Assembly: GCF_039912695.1 (NCBI RefSeq)
Contig: NZ_JBDSPJ010000016.1
Location: forward strand, 1 to 59,354
Reading direction: 5' to 3'
Length of the DNA stretch: 59,354 nt
Source of the DNA: Pseudolysinimonas_A sp039912695
Lineage (GTDB): Bacteria; Actinomycetota; Actinomycetes; Actinomycetales; Microbacteriaceae
Position numbers and translations under genes: made by a program. Position 1 is the stretch's first letter, and every line of letters begins with the position of its first letter. Of the stretch, positions 16,226-24,500 are shown piece after piece. A model generated the notes under the pieces. That model worked only from the letters and a program-made list of their open reading frames with translations, was not told where the DNA came from and made no database searches.

Positions 16226-17056
16226 TTAGTGGCCGCTACGGTCCGAGTCGACACCGGCGTTGGGGCCGCCCGAGAGAGTCGCCATCGCGGCGAAGTCGTC
16301 GGGACTGAGCTCGAACGAGAACACGTCGAGGTTTTGCGCGAGCCGCGTGGGATCCGTCGACTTCGGGATGGCGACCAGCCCCTGCTGCACGTGCCACCGC
16401 AGTACGACCTGCGCCGGGGTGCGTTCGAGTCGGGATGCGATCTGCTGCACGGCGGACGGGTTGAGCGCGCCTGTACCCGACCCGCCGAGCGGACTCCACG
16501 ACTCGGTGACGATCCCGTGGGCCTCGTGGTACGCCCGCTGCTCCATCCGGGGGATGGCCGGGCTCAGCTCGATCTGGTTCACCGCTGGCACGACCCCGGT
16601 CTCGGCCGCGAGCTTCTCGAGGTGCGCGACCTTGAAGTTCGAGACCCCGATCGCACGAGCGCGTCCGTCGTCGTAGAGCTCCTCGAACGTGCGCCACGTC
16701 GACACGTAGTCGTCCCGCTGTGGCAGCGGCCAGTGGATCAGCAGCAGGTCGACGTAGTCGAACGCCATCCGCTCAAGGGCCGCCCGCAGCCCCGCGATCG
16801 CGAGGTCACCCCCCTGGAACGCGCCGTCGAGTTTCGTTGTGACGAAGAAGTCTTCCCGCGCAATCCCCGAGCGGCGGATGCCTTCGGCCACACCTGCTTC
16901 GTTTCCGTACCTGGTTGCCGTGTCGATGTGCCGGTATCCCGCCTCGGCCGCGAGAACGACAGTGGCCGCGGCCTCAGCGTCGTCGAGGGGCCACGTGCCG
17001 AGGCCCATCTGCGGGATCGACGTTCCTGAGTTCAGAGGAATGGACGGAACGCTCAT
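16226..17056 (-). CDS. Aldo/keto reductase
   Basis: NADPH-dependent reductase of 276 residues with an (alpha/beta)8 barrel. The catalytic tetrad is visible as Asp in GYRHIDTATRYGNE, Tyr in the same segment, Lys in FFVTTKLDGA and His in DLLLIHWPLP. The cofactor end is LVAIPKSTDPTRLAQNLDVF. It resembles 2,5-diketo-gluconate reductase-type family members; the actual carbonyl substrate is unknown. ATG 17056 has CAGGAT six bases upstream and purines immediately adjacent. It lies between ilvD and otsB on the same strand, but its own promoter and 3' repeats suggest separate transcription. Confidence 0.92.
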   Translation of the reverse strand: MSVPSIPLNSGTSIPQMGLGTWPLDDAEAAATVVLAAEAGYRHIDTATRYGNEAGVAEGIRRSGIAREDFFVTTKLDGAFQGGDLAIAGLRAALERMAFDYVDLLLIHWPLPQRDDYVSTWRTFEELYDDGRARAIGVSNFKVAHLEKLAAETGVVPAVNQIELSPAIPRMEQRAYHEAHGIVTESWSPLGGSGTGALNPSAVQQIASRLERTPAQVVLRWHVQQGLVAIPKSTDPTRLAQNLDVFSFELSPDDFAAMATLSGGPNAGVDSDRSGH

Positions 17057-17083
17057 TCCCCCATCCTGCGCTACCCGTGCGAC

Positions 17084-17896
17084 CTATTGCTCGTGCACGT
17101 CACCGTCGCGGAAGGTCGCGAGCGTCGTGAGCGCGAGCGCGATCTCTTCGGGGCCGGTGACCCGAAACTCGGCACCCGTTGCGCCGACGCCGCTCTTGAC
17201 TCCGACGTCATGGGGCAGGAGGGCGGCGAAGGCATCCTCGTCGGTCACATCGTCGCCCGCATAGAACACGGCGTCGGCCGCGGTGTAACGACGCAGGTGC
17301 TCGAGCGCCTCGCCCTTCGTGGTCGAACGCACCGAGAACTCGAGCACATCTTTGCCGCGACGTACCGTGAGGTTCTGGATTTCGGCTTGAGCCTCGCTCA
17401 GCGCCACGAGGTGGGCGACGCGGGAGTTTTCGGCGGTCGCCAGCCGCGTGTGCAACGCGAACCCGGCCGGTTTCGTCTCAAGCCACACGCGGTCAATCGA
17501 GTCGGCGACATCACCCAGCACCTCGTGCAGCACCTCGACCTGCTCGATCTCAGCCGTGTCGAGACTCACCCGAAAGGCGGGATCATCCAATCTGATCTCG
17601 ATCCCATGGGACCCAACCAGCAGCGCACTGTCGGGCAGGTCCGCAACCTGTTCGAGGCTCGTCAGCGCGCGGCCCGAGATCAGGGCGACGCGAGTGTTGC
17701 GCATGGCGAGGAGAGCGAGCACGGCCTCCCGCGCTTCGGGCAGGGCCCGCGCGTGCTCCGGTGAATCGACTTCGAAGGCGAGCGTGCCGTCGAAGTCGAG
17801 AGCGACCAGGAGGCGTCGGCTGCGGGCGAGTTCGCGCAACGCCCCGACCAGCGCCGACGGTAACGGGGAAGCGGGGATGCGATGTCGGGCTGTCAA
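17084..17896 (-). CDS. otsB: Trehalose-6-phosphate phosphatase OtsB
   Basis: HAD-superfamily phosphatase of 270 residues that dephosphorylates trehalose 6-phosphate. The nucleophile motif LVALDFDGTLA is near residue 35, motif II is ALISGRAL, and the acidic motif is FYAGDDVTDEDAFAALL. The cap region includes LVGSHGIEI and WLETKPAGFALHTR, both typical of OtsB. The start is TTG 17896, which overlaps the otsA stop (TTGA), so translation is coupled to otsA and both enzymes of the pathway are made together. Confidence 0.95.
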   Translation of the reverse strand: MTARHRIPASPLPSALVGALRELARSRRLLVALDFDGTLAFEVDSPEHARALPEAREAVLALLAMRNTRVALISGRALTSLEQVADLPDSALLVGSHGIEIRLDDPAFRVSLDTAEIEQVEVLHEVLGDVADSIDRVWLETKPAGFALHTRLATAENSRVAHLVALSEAQAEIQNLTVRRGKDVLEFSVRSTTKGEALEHLRRYTAADAVFYAGDDVTDEDAFAALLPHDVGVKSGVGATGAEFRVTGPEEIALALTTLATFRDGDVHEQ

Positions 17897-19404
17897 CGTT
17901 TCCCCGGACGTTCAACGGTCCACTCGAGGTCTCCGAGCGGGTCGCCGTCGGGGTCGCTGTCTGGATCGCTCTGCGAGTTCGACCCAGAGCCGTCGTGCAC
18001 GTGGGCGAGCGCATGCAGAAAGTCACGTGACCAGTGCGCGACGTCGTTCTCGCGCACCTTCGCTCGCATCGCCCGCATCCGCTCGGCGCGCTCTGGCTGG
18101 GGCATCGCGATGGCCCGCATGATCGCATCCTTCAGACCATCGATGTCGTGAGGGTTGATCCGAAGGGAGGTAATCAGCTCGTCGGCAGCACCCGCAAACT
18201 CGCTGAGCACGAGCACCCCGTCTTCGTCGAAGCGCGCAGCGACGTACTCCTTGGCGACCAGGTTCATGCCGTCGCGCAAAGCCGTCACGAGCATGACATC
18301 GGCCGCGAGGTAGAGCGCCGCCATCTCCTCGCGCGGAAAGCCCTGGTGCAGGTACTTCACCGCCTGATGCGCGGTCGTGCCGAAGTCACCGTTGATCCGC
18401 CCGACGGTGAGTTCGATTTCGTCGCGTAGATGCTTGTAGGTCTCGACCCGCTCCCGGCTGGGGCTGGCGATCTGCACCAGGGTGACGTCGTCAACCTGCA
18501 CCCGCCCGTCTTCGAGAAGCTCGCCGAAGGCCTTGAGTCGGTGCCCGATGCCCTTTGTATAGTCGAGGCGGTCGACGCCGAGCATGACGACCCGCGGATT
18601 GCCGAGCTCCTCCCGAATCTGCAGCGCTCTGGCCTGAACCTCGGGCGTTCGGGCGAGCGCTTCGAAGGCGGCGGCGTCAATCGAGATGGGAAACGACCGC
18701 GCGACAACGCGTCGAGTGGGTGAGGAGTCAGATGCCGGAACCTCGATGTAGGGGCTCGTGGTTGCGTACCCGAGCAGTCTGCGGGCGGCCCGCGAGAAGT
18801 TTCCGGCATCCGAGACTCGCTGGAAGCCGACCACATCGGCACCCAGCAGCCCGTCGATGATCTGGTTGCGCCACGGAAGTTGGGAGAACAACCCGTATGC
18901 CGGAAACGGAATGTGATTGAAGAACCCGATCAGCAGATCAGGTCGAGCGATGCGGAGCATCTTCGGTACCAACTGCAACTGGTAGTCCTGCACCCACACC
19001 GTCGCACCGTCCTGTGCGACAGAGGCCGCCGCATCCGCGAACCGTTGATTGACCTCGACGTAGCTGTCCCACCAATCGCGGTGGTACGTCGGGGGCGCGA
19101 TGACGTCGTGATAGAGCGGCCAGATCGTGTCGTTGCTGAAGCCCTCGTAGTAGTTTTCGATCTCGTACTCCGACAGGGCGATCGGGATCACTCGGATGCG
19201 GTCGTGCGTGAACGGGGCGACGGCGGCATCAGGGAGGCCTGCCCAGCCGACCCACGCGCCGTCGGCGTCGCGCATCACCGGCTCGAGGGCGGTGACCAGG
19301 CCGCCGGGGGACTGATTCCAGGTGGCGGTGCCGTCCTCGTCGACCACTCTGTCTACCGGCAGACGGTTGGATACCACGACGAAGGCGTAGCGCTCGTCGG
19401 CCAT
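17893..19404 (-). CDS. otsA: Trehalose-6-phosphate synthase OtsA
   Basis: GT20 glycosyltransferase of 503 residues joining NDP-glucose and glucose 6-phosphate. Characteristic blocks are VVVSNRLPVDR, VWVQDYQLQLVPKMLR, IGFFNHIPFPAYGLF, MLGVDRLDYTKGI and VTALRDGMNLVAKEYVAA. The C-terminus carries an unusual acidic tail after the fold ends (DPDSDPDGDPLGD), absent from standard OtsA. ATG 19404 has TATCGT six bases upstream and no ribosome site, so it is probably leaderless. It forms a two-gene unit with otsB and is divergent from the isomerase-like gene at 19.5 kb. Confidence 0.96.
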   Translation of the reverse strand: MADERYAFVVVSNRLPVDRVVDEDGTATWNQSPGGLVTALEPVMRDADGAWVGWAGLPDAAVAPFTHDRIRVIPIALSEYEIENYYEGFSNDTIWPLYHDVIAPPTYHRDWWDSYVEVNQRFADAAASVAQDGATVWVQDYQLQLVPKMLRIARPDLLIGFFNHIPFPAYGLFSQLPWRNQIIDGLLGADVVGFQRVSDAGNFSRAARRLLGYATTSPYIEVPASDSSPTRRVVARSFPISIDAAAFEALARTPEVQARALQIREELGNPRVVMLGVDRLDYTKGIGHRLKAFGELLEDGRVQVDDVTLVQIASPSRERVETYKHLRDEIELTVGRINGDFGTTAHQAVKYLHQGFPREEMAALYLAADVMLVTALRDGMNLVAKEYVAARFDEDGVLVLSEFAGAADELITSLRINPHDIDGLKDAIMRAIAMPQPERAERMRAMRAKVRENDVAHWSRDFLHALAHVHDGSGSNSQSDPDSDPDGDPLGDLEWTVERPGKR

Positions 19405-19410
19405 TCGGTC

Positions 19411-19416
19411 ACGATA
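19411..19416 (-). promoter_or_regulatory. Predicted -10 box of otsA-otsB (leaderless)
   Basis: TATCGT on the minus strand with six bases before the otsA ATG. The divergent gap with the next gene is 87 bases and also holds TAGGTT for the plus-strand gene. Confidence 0.5.
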
Positions 19417-19478
19417 TCGCACCCTCCTGGGAGGGGCCGAGTTCCCGGTTTGGTCACATTTCGGACACATCTGCAGGT

Positions 19479-19484
19479 TAGGTT
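19479..19484 (+). promoter_or_regulatory. Predicted -10 box of the 19.5 kb isomerase-like gene
   Basis: TAGGTT ends seven bases before ATG 19492, and no Shine-Dalgarno sequence is present between them. This fits a leaderless start. Confidence 0.45.
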
Positions 19485-19491
19485 GGACCAA

Positions 19492-20388
19492 ATGATTTCG
19501 ATTGGCATGAGCACCTCCTGCAACTTCCCGATGGGAGTGGAGCAGTCGTTCCGGCTCGCACGCCTCGCCGGGTATGACGGGCTCGAGGTCATGGTGACGA
19601 CCGATCCGGTCAGCCACAATGCCGCCGCTCTGCGTGCACTCAGCGAGCGATACTCGATGCCGATCTTCTCGATTCACGCCCCGTCGCTGTTTTGGATGCA
19701 ACTCATCGGCGGTCGGGATGCGCAGGTCAAACTCGAACGCTCGGCAGCACTCGCGGCGGAGGTCGGAGCATCCACCGTCGTCGTGCACCCGCCGTTTCGC
19801 TGGGAGGCGGGCTACGCGCGCAACTTCGAGCGCATCGTGCGAGAGACCGCGAAGAACGCGGGCGTGACCATCGCGGTCGAGAACATGTTCCCGTGGAGGG
19901 TGCTGCCCGGAAAATTTCCCCGCCCCTTCACCGCCTACGCGCCGAGCCCCGATCCGCTTGATTTGGATGTCGACGCGATGACGCTCGATTTCTCCCACGC
20001 ATCTTTGACGGGCCGTGACTCGCTCGAATACGCGATGGCGATGGGCGACAAGCTGCGCCATGTTCACCTCTGCGATGGCACCCGGTCGGTCGATGACGGC
20101 AACCTGCACGACGAGCACCTGGTCCCTGGCCGCGGCAACCAACCCGTCGCCGAAACCCTGACCTACCTCGCCGAGAGTGGGTTCGACGGTCATGTCGTCG
20201 CAGAGATCGGCTTGCACAAGATCCGCAACCAGCAGACCCGGCTCGACATGCTGATCGAGACGGCTGCCTTCGCCAAGGAGTACCTCGGCCAGGAGCACGT
20301 GACACGCGACCCGATGTCGATCTCGCGTGACGACCGCATCAACGGGCGCACGGTACGTCGCGCCCGGAAGGCAGCGGCCCGCGCCTAG
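19492..20388 (+). CDS. Sugar phosphate isomerase/epimerase-like TIM barrel (xylose isomerase/AP endonuclease 2 fold)
   Basis: A 298-residue single-domain barrel. Metal-ligand positions of the family appear intact: Glu in VTIAVENMFPWR, Asp and His in MTLDFSHASLTG, His in RHVHLCDGTRS, and Glu in GHVVAEIGLHK. The N-terminus has SIGMSTSCNFPMGVEQSFRL and a HAPSLFW segment. Such enzymes act as isomerases, epimerases, dehydratases or nucleases, and the substrate cannot be assigned. A basic tail RTVRRARKAAARA ends the protein. It is divergent from otsA. It may belong with the catabolic genes that follow, though these run on the other strand. Confidence 0.85.
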   Translation: MISIGMSTSCNFPMGVEQSFRLARLAGYDGLEVMVTTDPVSHNAAALRALSERYSMPIFSIHAPSLFWMQLIGGRDAQVKLERSAALAAEVGASTVVVHPPFRWEAGYARNFERIVRETAKNAGVTIAVENMFPWRVLPGKFPRPFTAYAPSPDPLDLDVDAMTLDFSHASLTGRDSLEYAMAMGDKLRHVHLCDGTRSVDDGNLHDEHLVPGRGNQPVAETLTYLAESGFDGHVVAEIGLHKIRNQQTRLDMLIETAAFAKEYLGQEHVTRDPMSISRDDRINGRTVRRARKAAARA

Positions 20389-20456
20389 CCCGCGTCAACC
20401 CCTCCCCGATGCCGGATCAGCGAGGTAGCGTGGGTCAACGACCACGGGAGGCCGCG

Positions 20457-20642
20457 TTGCGCAGGTACATCTTCAACTGGAGCGTTCTGAGTTCGCTCTT
20501 CGGCGCCGTCGGCGTCCTTCAGGCGACTCGACGCGGGCCCCGCGACTGGCGGCTCATCCTCATTTGGATCGCGTGGTTGATCAACGTCGCGCTCGCCGTC
20601 GGCACCGTCGTCGAAGATTCGCGCGACGGTGAAGAGTGGTGA
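20457..20642 (+). CDS. Small membrane protein, function unknown
   Basis: A 61-residue protein started at TTG 20457 with GGGAGG five bases upstream. It has a possible first hydrophobic segment (SVLSSLFGAVGVL), a basic loop TRRGPRDWR and a clear membrane helix LILIWIAWLINVALAVGTV, then an acidic end DSRDGEEW. The topology suggests a hairpin with the loop in the cytoplasm. No family was recognised. The support is the ribosome site and the protein-like hydrophobic pattern. The gene lies 68 bases after the isomerase-like gene and could be its operon partner. Confidence 0.55.
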   Translation: MRRYIFNWSVLSSLFGAVGVLQATRRGPRDWRLILIWIAWLINVALAVGTVVEDSRDGEEW

Positions 20643-20687
20643 CCCGCAGAAGGAGCTCACGTCCTTGCGCGGCGGGACGCAGTCGTC

Positions 20688-20795
20688 GTGAATGACGCCG
20701 ACGACATCCGAGAGTTGAAACAACAGGTCGCGCGGTTGACGCACCTGGTCGAGGCCAAGGCCGAGATCGAGTTGATCAAGGCGAGCCTGCGGTAG
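20688..20795 (+). CDS. Possible 35-residue coiled-coil peptide, in frame after the small membrane protein
   Basis: From GTG 20688 the frame encodes VNDADDIRELKQQ, then VARLTHLVEAKAEIELIKASL, here quoted as separate pieces VARLTHLVEAK and AEIELIKASL. It has a clear heptad pattern of Leu/Val/Ile. It is in the same frame as the membrane protein that stops at TGA 20640-20642, with no further stop between. It could be a separate small protein, a read-through extension giving a membrane protein with a coiled-coil tail, or a decayed 3' end. No ribosome site is well placed for the GTG; AAGGAG is 33 bases upstream. Confidence 0.35.
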   Translation: MNDADDIRELKQQVARLTHLVEAKAEIELIKASLR

Positions 20796-20812
20796 CGATC
20801 GGCACAGGGGGC

Positions 20813-22360
20813 TTAGTCCCCCAGCGCGACCACCACGACAGCCCACGACACCGGTGGGAGCGTCACCCTGAGGGCACCGTCCTGCACGCGGGTAATCGCC
20901 GCAACAGGGACTACCCGGTCGGGTTCGCTCATCGTGTTGACGGCGAACGGATCGTCATCGGCGATCAGCCAGGCTTCGACGACCTCCCCGATCGCCAGAC
21001 CCGCCAGATTGATCTCGACCTCGTCCGTCGTGTCAAGTGAACGGTTAACCGCGAAGACCGTGAACCGTCGCGCGATCTCGTCGTAGGTCGCGACCGAATC
21101 CAGAAGCGGAACCTCATCGAACCGCCCTGTCGCGTACGACGAGGTTTCCGCCCGCGGCGCGAGAACGACTCCGCTCGCCAGGCGTGACGTGAGAGCGAAC
21201 GGGTAGAACGTCGTCTGACGCCAGGCCGGCCCACCCGGTTCGGTCATGATCGGCGCGATCACGTTCACCAGTTGGGCGAGGCTTGCCGAGGTGACCCGGT
21301 CGGCATTGCGGATGAGGGTGATCAGCAGGCTGCCCAGCACCACGGCATCCGCCACCGTGTAGACGTCTTCGAGCAACCGGGGCGCGACCGTCCATTCGCG
21401 GGTGCCGTCGGTGTCGACGGCGGCGAGCGCGGCCTCTTGCTCCTGATGCTCTTTGAGGTACCAGATATTCCATTCGTCGAACGAGATGTTCATCGTCTTC
21501 GAGCTGCCGAGCGCAGCCTTCACCTGGTCGGCGTTCGAGGTGACAGTGTCGATGAAGTACTGCATGTCGAGCGCCGAGGCCAGGAAGGTCGGAAGATCGC
21601 CGTCGAGGATCTGGTAGTACGCGTGCGCCGAGATGTAGTCGACGTTCTCATACGTCTGCTCAAGAACAACGCGCTCCCACTCCCCGAAGGTCGGCATCTG
21701 CGACCCCGACGAACCGCACGCCACGAGTTCGAGCCCGGGGTCGGCGGTCTTCATCGCTGACGCGGTGCGACCGGCGAGTTTTCCGTAGTCGAGCGCGGTC
21801 ATGTGACCGATCTGCCACGGGCCATCCATCTCGTTGCCGAGGCACCACATCCGGATGCCGTAGGGCTCGACGCCCCCGTTGGCGATTCGCTGATCGGCCA
21901 GAGTGGTTCCGGCAGCACCGTTGACGTACTCGAGCAGGTCGAGCGCTTCGAGCACCCCGCGGGTACCCAGGTTGACGGCGAGCATCACTTCGGCATCCAC
22001 GAGGCGGCTCCAACGCGCGAACTCGTCGATGCCGATCTGGTTGGTCTCGAGCGAATGCCAGGCGAGGTCACGGCGTCGCGGGCGGGACTCCCGAGGGCCG
22101 ACCCCGTCTTCCCAGCGGTATCCGGAAACGAAGTTGCCGCCGGGGTACCTCACGGTGCTGACGCCGAGTTCGGTCACTAGATCGGTCACGTCACGGCGGA
22201 ACCCGTCGCCGTCGGCCGTCGGATGGCCAGGTTCGTACAACCCGTCGTAGACGCACCGCCCGAGGTGTTCGACGAAAGCACCGAACACTCGGCGGTTGAG
22301 GGGCGCAACGACGAGGTCGCGATCAAAGCTGACGCGGGAGTGCCCGGCCGGCGTGGTCAT
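20813..22360 (-). CDS. abfA: Alpha-L-arabinofuranosidase, GH51
   Basis: Intracellular glycosidase releasing terminal arabinofuranose from oligosaccharides; 515 residues. The GH51 acid/base Glu is in MWCLGNEMDGPWQIGHM and the nucleophile Glu in MNISFDEWNIWYLK. The N-terminus RRVFGAFVEHLGRCVYDGLY and STVRYPGGNFVSGYRWEDG are also diagnostic. The barrel is followed by a C-terminal beta domain. No signal peptide is present, so its substrate must be imported, fitting the adjacent sugar ABC transporter. ATG 22360 overlaps the stop of the preceding isomerase-like gene (ATGA). It is the last gene of the minus-strand catabolic operon. Confidence 0.93.
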   Translation of the reverse strand: MTTPAGHSRVSFDRDLVVAPLNRRVFGAFVEHLGRCVYDGLYEPGHPTADGDGFRRDVTDLVTELGVSTVRYPGGNFVSGYRWEDGVGPRESRPRRRDLAWHSLETNQIGIDEFARWSRLVDAEVMLAVNLGTRGVLEALDLLEYVNGAAGTTLADQRIANGGVEPYGIRMWCLGNEMDGPWQIGHMTALDYGKLAGRTASAMKTADPGLELVACGSSGSQMPTFGEWERVVLEQTYENVDYISAHAYYQILDGDLPTFLASALDMQYFIDTVTSNADQVKAALGSSKTMNISFDEWNIWYLKEHQEQEAALAAVDTDGTREWTVAPRLLEDVYTVADAVVLGSLLITLIRNADRVTSASLAQLVNVIAPIMTEPGGPAWRQTTFYPFALTSRLASGVVLAPRAETSSYATGRFDEVPLLDSVATYDEIARRFTVFAVNRSLDTTDEVEINLAGLAIGEVVEAWLIADDDPFAVNTMSEPDRVVPVAAITRVQDGALRVTLPPVSWAVVVVALGD

Positions 22361-23100
22361 CGCCCGTTCCTCTCCAGCCACGCGCGGGACAACCGGAAAC
22401 CGTCATCGAGCGACGCGCTGCTCTCCTCATCGACACACAACCACCCGGTGTAGCCGGTCTCATCCAGGGCAGCGAGGATGTCTGCCAGGGGGAGGTCACC
22501 TTCGCCCAGGAGACGCCATTGTTCACCGTCGTAGTCCTTGAGGTGAAGGTTATCGATCACGGAGCCGAACTCCCGAATGAACGCGGGGATGTCGTCGATG
22601 CCTGACTTGGCGAGGTGTGCGGTATCGACGGTCAGTCCCACGGTGTCACCGACCGCGTCGAAGAACACGCGGAAATCTTCGGGCATCATCACCGGCTGAC
22701 CGAAGTGATGGTGCAGCGAGAGGGTGACCCCCTGATCACGCGCGGCCATCCCCTCAAGGGCCAGGATGCCCGCGAACCCGCGGAGCACGCCGGCGTCGAC
22801 ACCATCGCGGGGGTGATCGTGACAGAACACGACACGTTCGGAGCCGACAGCCGCCGCGAACGACACGATGTCGTGGAGCCTCTCGAGCCCGTCGGGCCGC
22901 AGAGTGTCGAACACGATGAGCGCTGAAAAGGTGCCGGGGTCGTCGCCCCAGCGCGTCAGAACGGCCTCGGGGTCGGCGACCTGGTCGAGGTACTGACCCT
23001 GCTTGAGCTGCAGACCCTCATACCCTTCGGCGCGATACGTGTCGACCAAGCGGTCGATCTCGCCTGCCGGGACTGGCTTAGAGAACGAGCGACGCATCAT
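22357..23100 (-). CDS. Sugar phosphate isomerase/epimerase-like TIM barrel
   Basis: A 247-residue xylose-isomerase-like barrel related to inosose dehydratase (IolE) and hydroxypyruvate-isomerase families. Metal-site candidates are Asp in GLTVDTAHLAKSG, His in NLHLKDYDGEQW and Glu in LCVDEESSA. The usual first Glu position reads LSLHHHFGQPV, as in members with an HNHFG-type motif. The start overlaps the oxidoreductase stop and its stop overlaps abfA, so it is translated as part of one operon. It probably isomerises or dehydrates an oxidised sugar made by the neighbouring Gfo/Idh enzyme; this is inference from context. Confidence 0.85.
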   Translation of the reverse strand: MMRRSFSKPVPAGEIDRLVDTYRAEGYEGLQLKQGQYLDQVADPEAVLTRWGDDPGTFSALIVFDTLRPDGLERLHDIVSFAAAVGSERVVFCHDHPRDGVDAGVLRGFAGILALEGMAARDQGVTLSLHHHFGQPVMMPEDFRVFFDAVGDTVGLTVDTAHLAKSGIDDIPAFIREFGSVIDNLHLKDYDGEQWRLLGEGDLPLADILAALDETGYTGWLCVDEESSASLDDGFRLSRAWLERNGR

Positions 23101-24104
23101 GCGCCCACTCCGATCGGCATCCCGTTCGAGAAGGTCACTGGAGCGCCACCGTGGGCGGCCGAGTCGTAGACCGCCTCAAGCAAGCCGATCGTGCGGAGGT
23201 TGTCGCGCCCGGAGTTCGGTGCTTCGCCCCCCGTGTCGATCGCGTCGAGAAGGTGTTCCAGTTGGCGGTACGCACTCAACGACTTCCCGTCTCCGAACCC
23301 CTCGCCCACCTGAACGTCGACACCATCGGCGGTGCGGATCTCAAGGCGGTTGTAGTCGAGGTGGAGCGTTCCCGCCTCACCCAACACGACCGTCTCTGTG
23401 CTGTCGACGCGGCTCGAGAAGCTCTGCACCAGGGTCGCCACGATGTCGCCGAATCGCACGAGGGCGAAGGCATCCGTCTCGCCGTTTGTTTCGATCGCCG
23501 GCGACGAGGCAATGCTCGCCGTCAGCCAAGTCGGGTCGGAGTCAGCGAGCATCCGGAAGCCATCGAACCAGTGAACGCCCATGATCATGAGCGCATACCG
23601 GTCGAGCTCCATGCGCCACCCGACCTCGCTGCGGAACTGCAGCTCGCGTTGCTCGATGCCGATCACGCGCCCGATACGCCCCGCCGCGATCGCGGCACGA
23701 GCCAACTCGAAGGGGTAGTGGTCGCGGAAGTTCTGGTCGACGGCGAGCTGCACGCCCCCCTCGTCGGCGGCGGCCACCATCTGCTGCGCTTCGTCGATGC
23801 TGTTGGCAAACGGCTTCTCGACCAGGATGTGCTTTCCTGCCGCCGCGAGTTCGCGCACAGCCGGAACTCTGACGTGACTCGGCGTCGCGACGACGGCGAT
23901 ATCGAAGTCGATGTCGGCGATGGCCTCGGCGATCGAGGCAACTGTCGGGATTCCGTAGGTATCGGCGGCCCAGGCGCGACGCTCGTCGCTCGGATCGACG
24001 GCACCGACCAATTCGATGCGCTCGGGGCGCATGGCGAAGTAGTCGAAGTGCATCGACGAGATGCGACCGGCGCCCACGACGACGACGCGGTGTCGTTCGG
24101 TCAC
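23097..24104 (-). CDS. Gfo/Idh/MocA family NAD(P)-dependent oxidoreductase
   Basis: Predicted sugar or polyol dehydrogenase of 335 residues. The Rossmann loop is VVVVGAGRISSMH at the N-terminus, and the catalytic Lys is in the family motif KHILVEKPFANS. The C-terminal alpha/beta domain has MIMGVHWFDGFRML, which carries the conserved His of the active site. GTG 24104 overlaps the stop of the cupin gene (GTGA). Substrate candidates are inositols, sugars or sugar acids. With the isomerase-like barrel downstream it resembles an oxidation-dehydration or oxidation-isomerisation pair. Confidence 0.9.
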   Translation of the reverse strand: MTERHRVVVVGAGRISSMHFDYFAMRPERIELVGAVDPSDERRAWAADTYGIPTVASIAEAIADIDFDIAVVATPSHVRVPAVRELAAAGKHILVEKPFANSIDEAQQMVAAADEGGVQLAVDQNFRDHYPFELARAAIAAGRIGRVIGIEQRELQFRSEVGWRMELDRYALMIMGVHWFDGFRMLADSDPTWLTASIASSPAIETNGETDAFALVRFGDIVATLVQSFSSRVDSTETVVLGEAGTLHLDYNRLEIRTADGVDVQVGEGFGDGKSLSAYRQLEHLLDAIDTGGEAPNSGRDNLRTIGLLEAVYDSAAHGGAPVTFSNGMPIGVGA

Positions 24105-24475
24105 TCTCCGATCACCTCGCGGTGCGCCGTGTTGAAGACGATGACCAGTTCGCACTGCTCGTCGCCGATATTCGTGGCGTTGTGGATCGACCCGATCGGG
24201 ATCGAGATCGTGTCACCGGGGCCCATCTCGATGTAGTCGTCGCCCACCCGGTGGCGGATGCGGCCGCGCACGACGTGCAGCACCTCATCGCAGTTCGGGT
24301 GGTGGTGCACGGGGTTGGCCTGCCCGGGATCGATGAAGCACTTGCCGACGGTAAGGACGTCGGAGTTGTCGAGCGAACCCGCGATCATCCACTCGAGTCG
24401 ACCCCAAGGCTGGGGTTCAACTCGCACGCTCGAGGCAGGTTGAAACCCGCCTCGACCCATCGTGTGCTCGGACAT
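24101..24475 (-). CDS. Cupin-domain protein
   Basis: A 124-residue single-domain cupin. Metal ligands follow the two-motif pattern: PVHHHPNCDEVLHVVRG gives two His and the Glu, and IPIGSIHNATN gives the last His. Such proteins are sugar isomerases, epimerases, lyases or small-molecule sensors. ATG 24475 has AAGGA seven bases upstream; GTG 24493 is an in-frame alternative. It lies between the transporter permease and the oxidoreductase and overlaps the latter. An enzymatic role in sugar conversion is likelier than regulation, but neither is shown. Confidence 0.85.
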   Translation of the reverse strand: MSEHTMGRGGFQPASSVRVEPQPWGRLEWMIAGSLDNSDVLTVGKCFIDPGQANPVHHHPNCDEVLHVVRGRIRHRVGDDYIEMGPGDTISIPIGSIHNATNIGDEQCELVIVFNTAHREVIGE

Positions 24476-24500
24476 TTCTGATTCCTTTCTCACGGACTTC

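Noticed and set aside
17890..17896. Frameshift at the otsA/otsB junction
   Set aside because: The TTGA overlap gives a clean stop for otsA and a usable TTG start for otsB, and both proteins have full domains.
19905..20300. Riboswitch or attenuator before the sugar operon
   Set aside because: The region is coding. The actual gap before the binding-protein gene (27553-27696) shows only one simple inverted repeat.
19600..20388. DNA-repair endonuclease IV instead of a sugar isomerase-like protein
   Set aside because: The barrel has the shared fold and metal residues, but the N-terminal and loop sequences do not match the Nfo family. The context does not suggest repair, so only the broad fold name was used.
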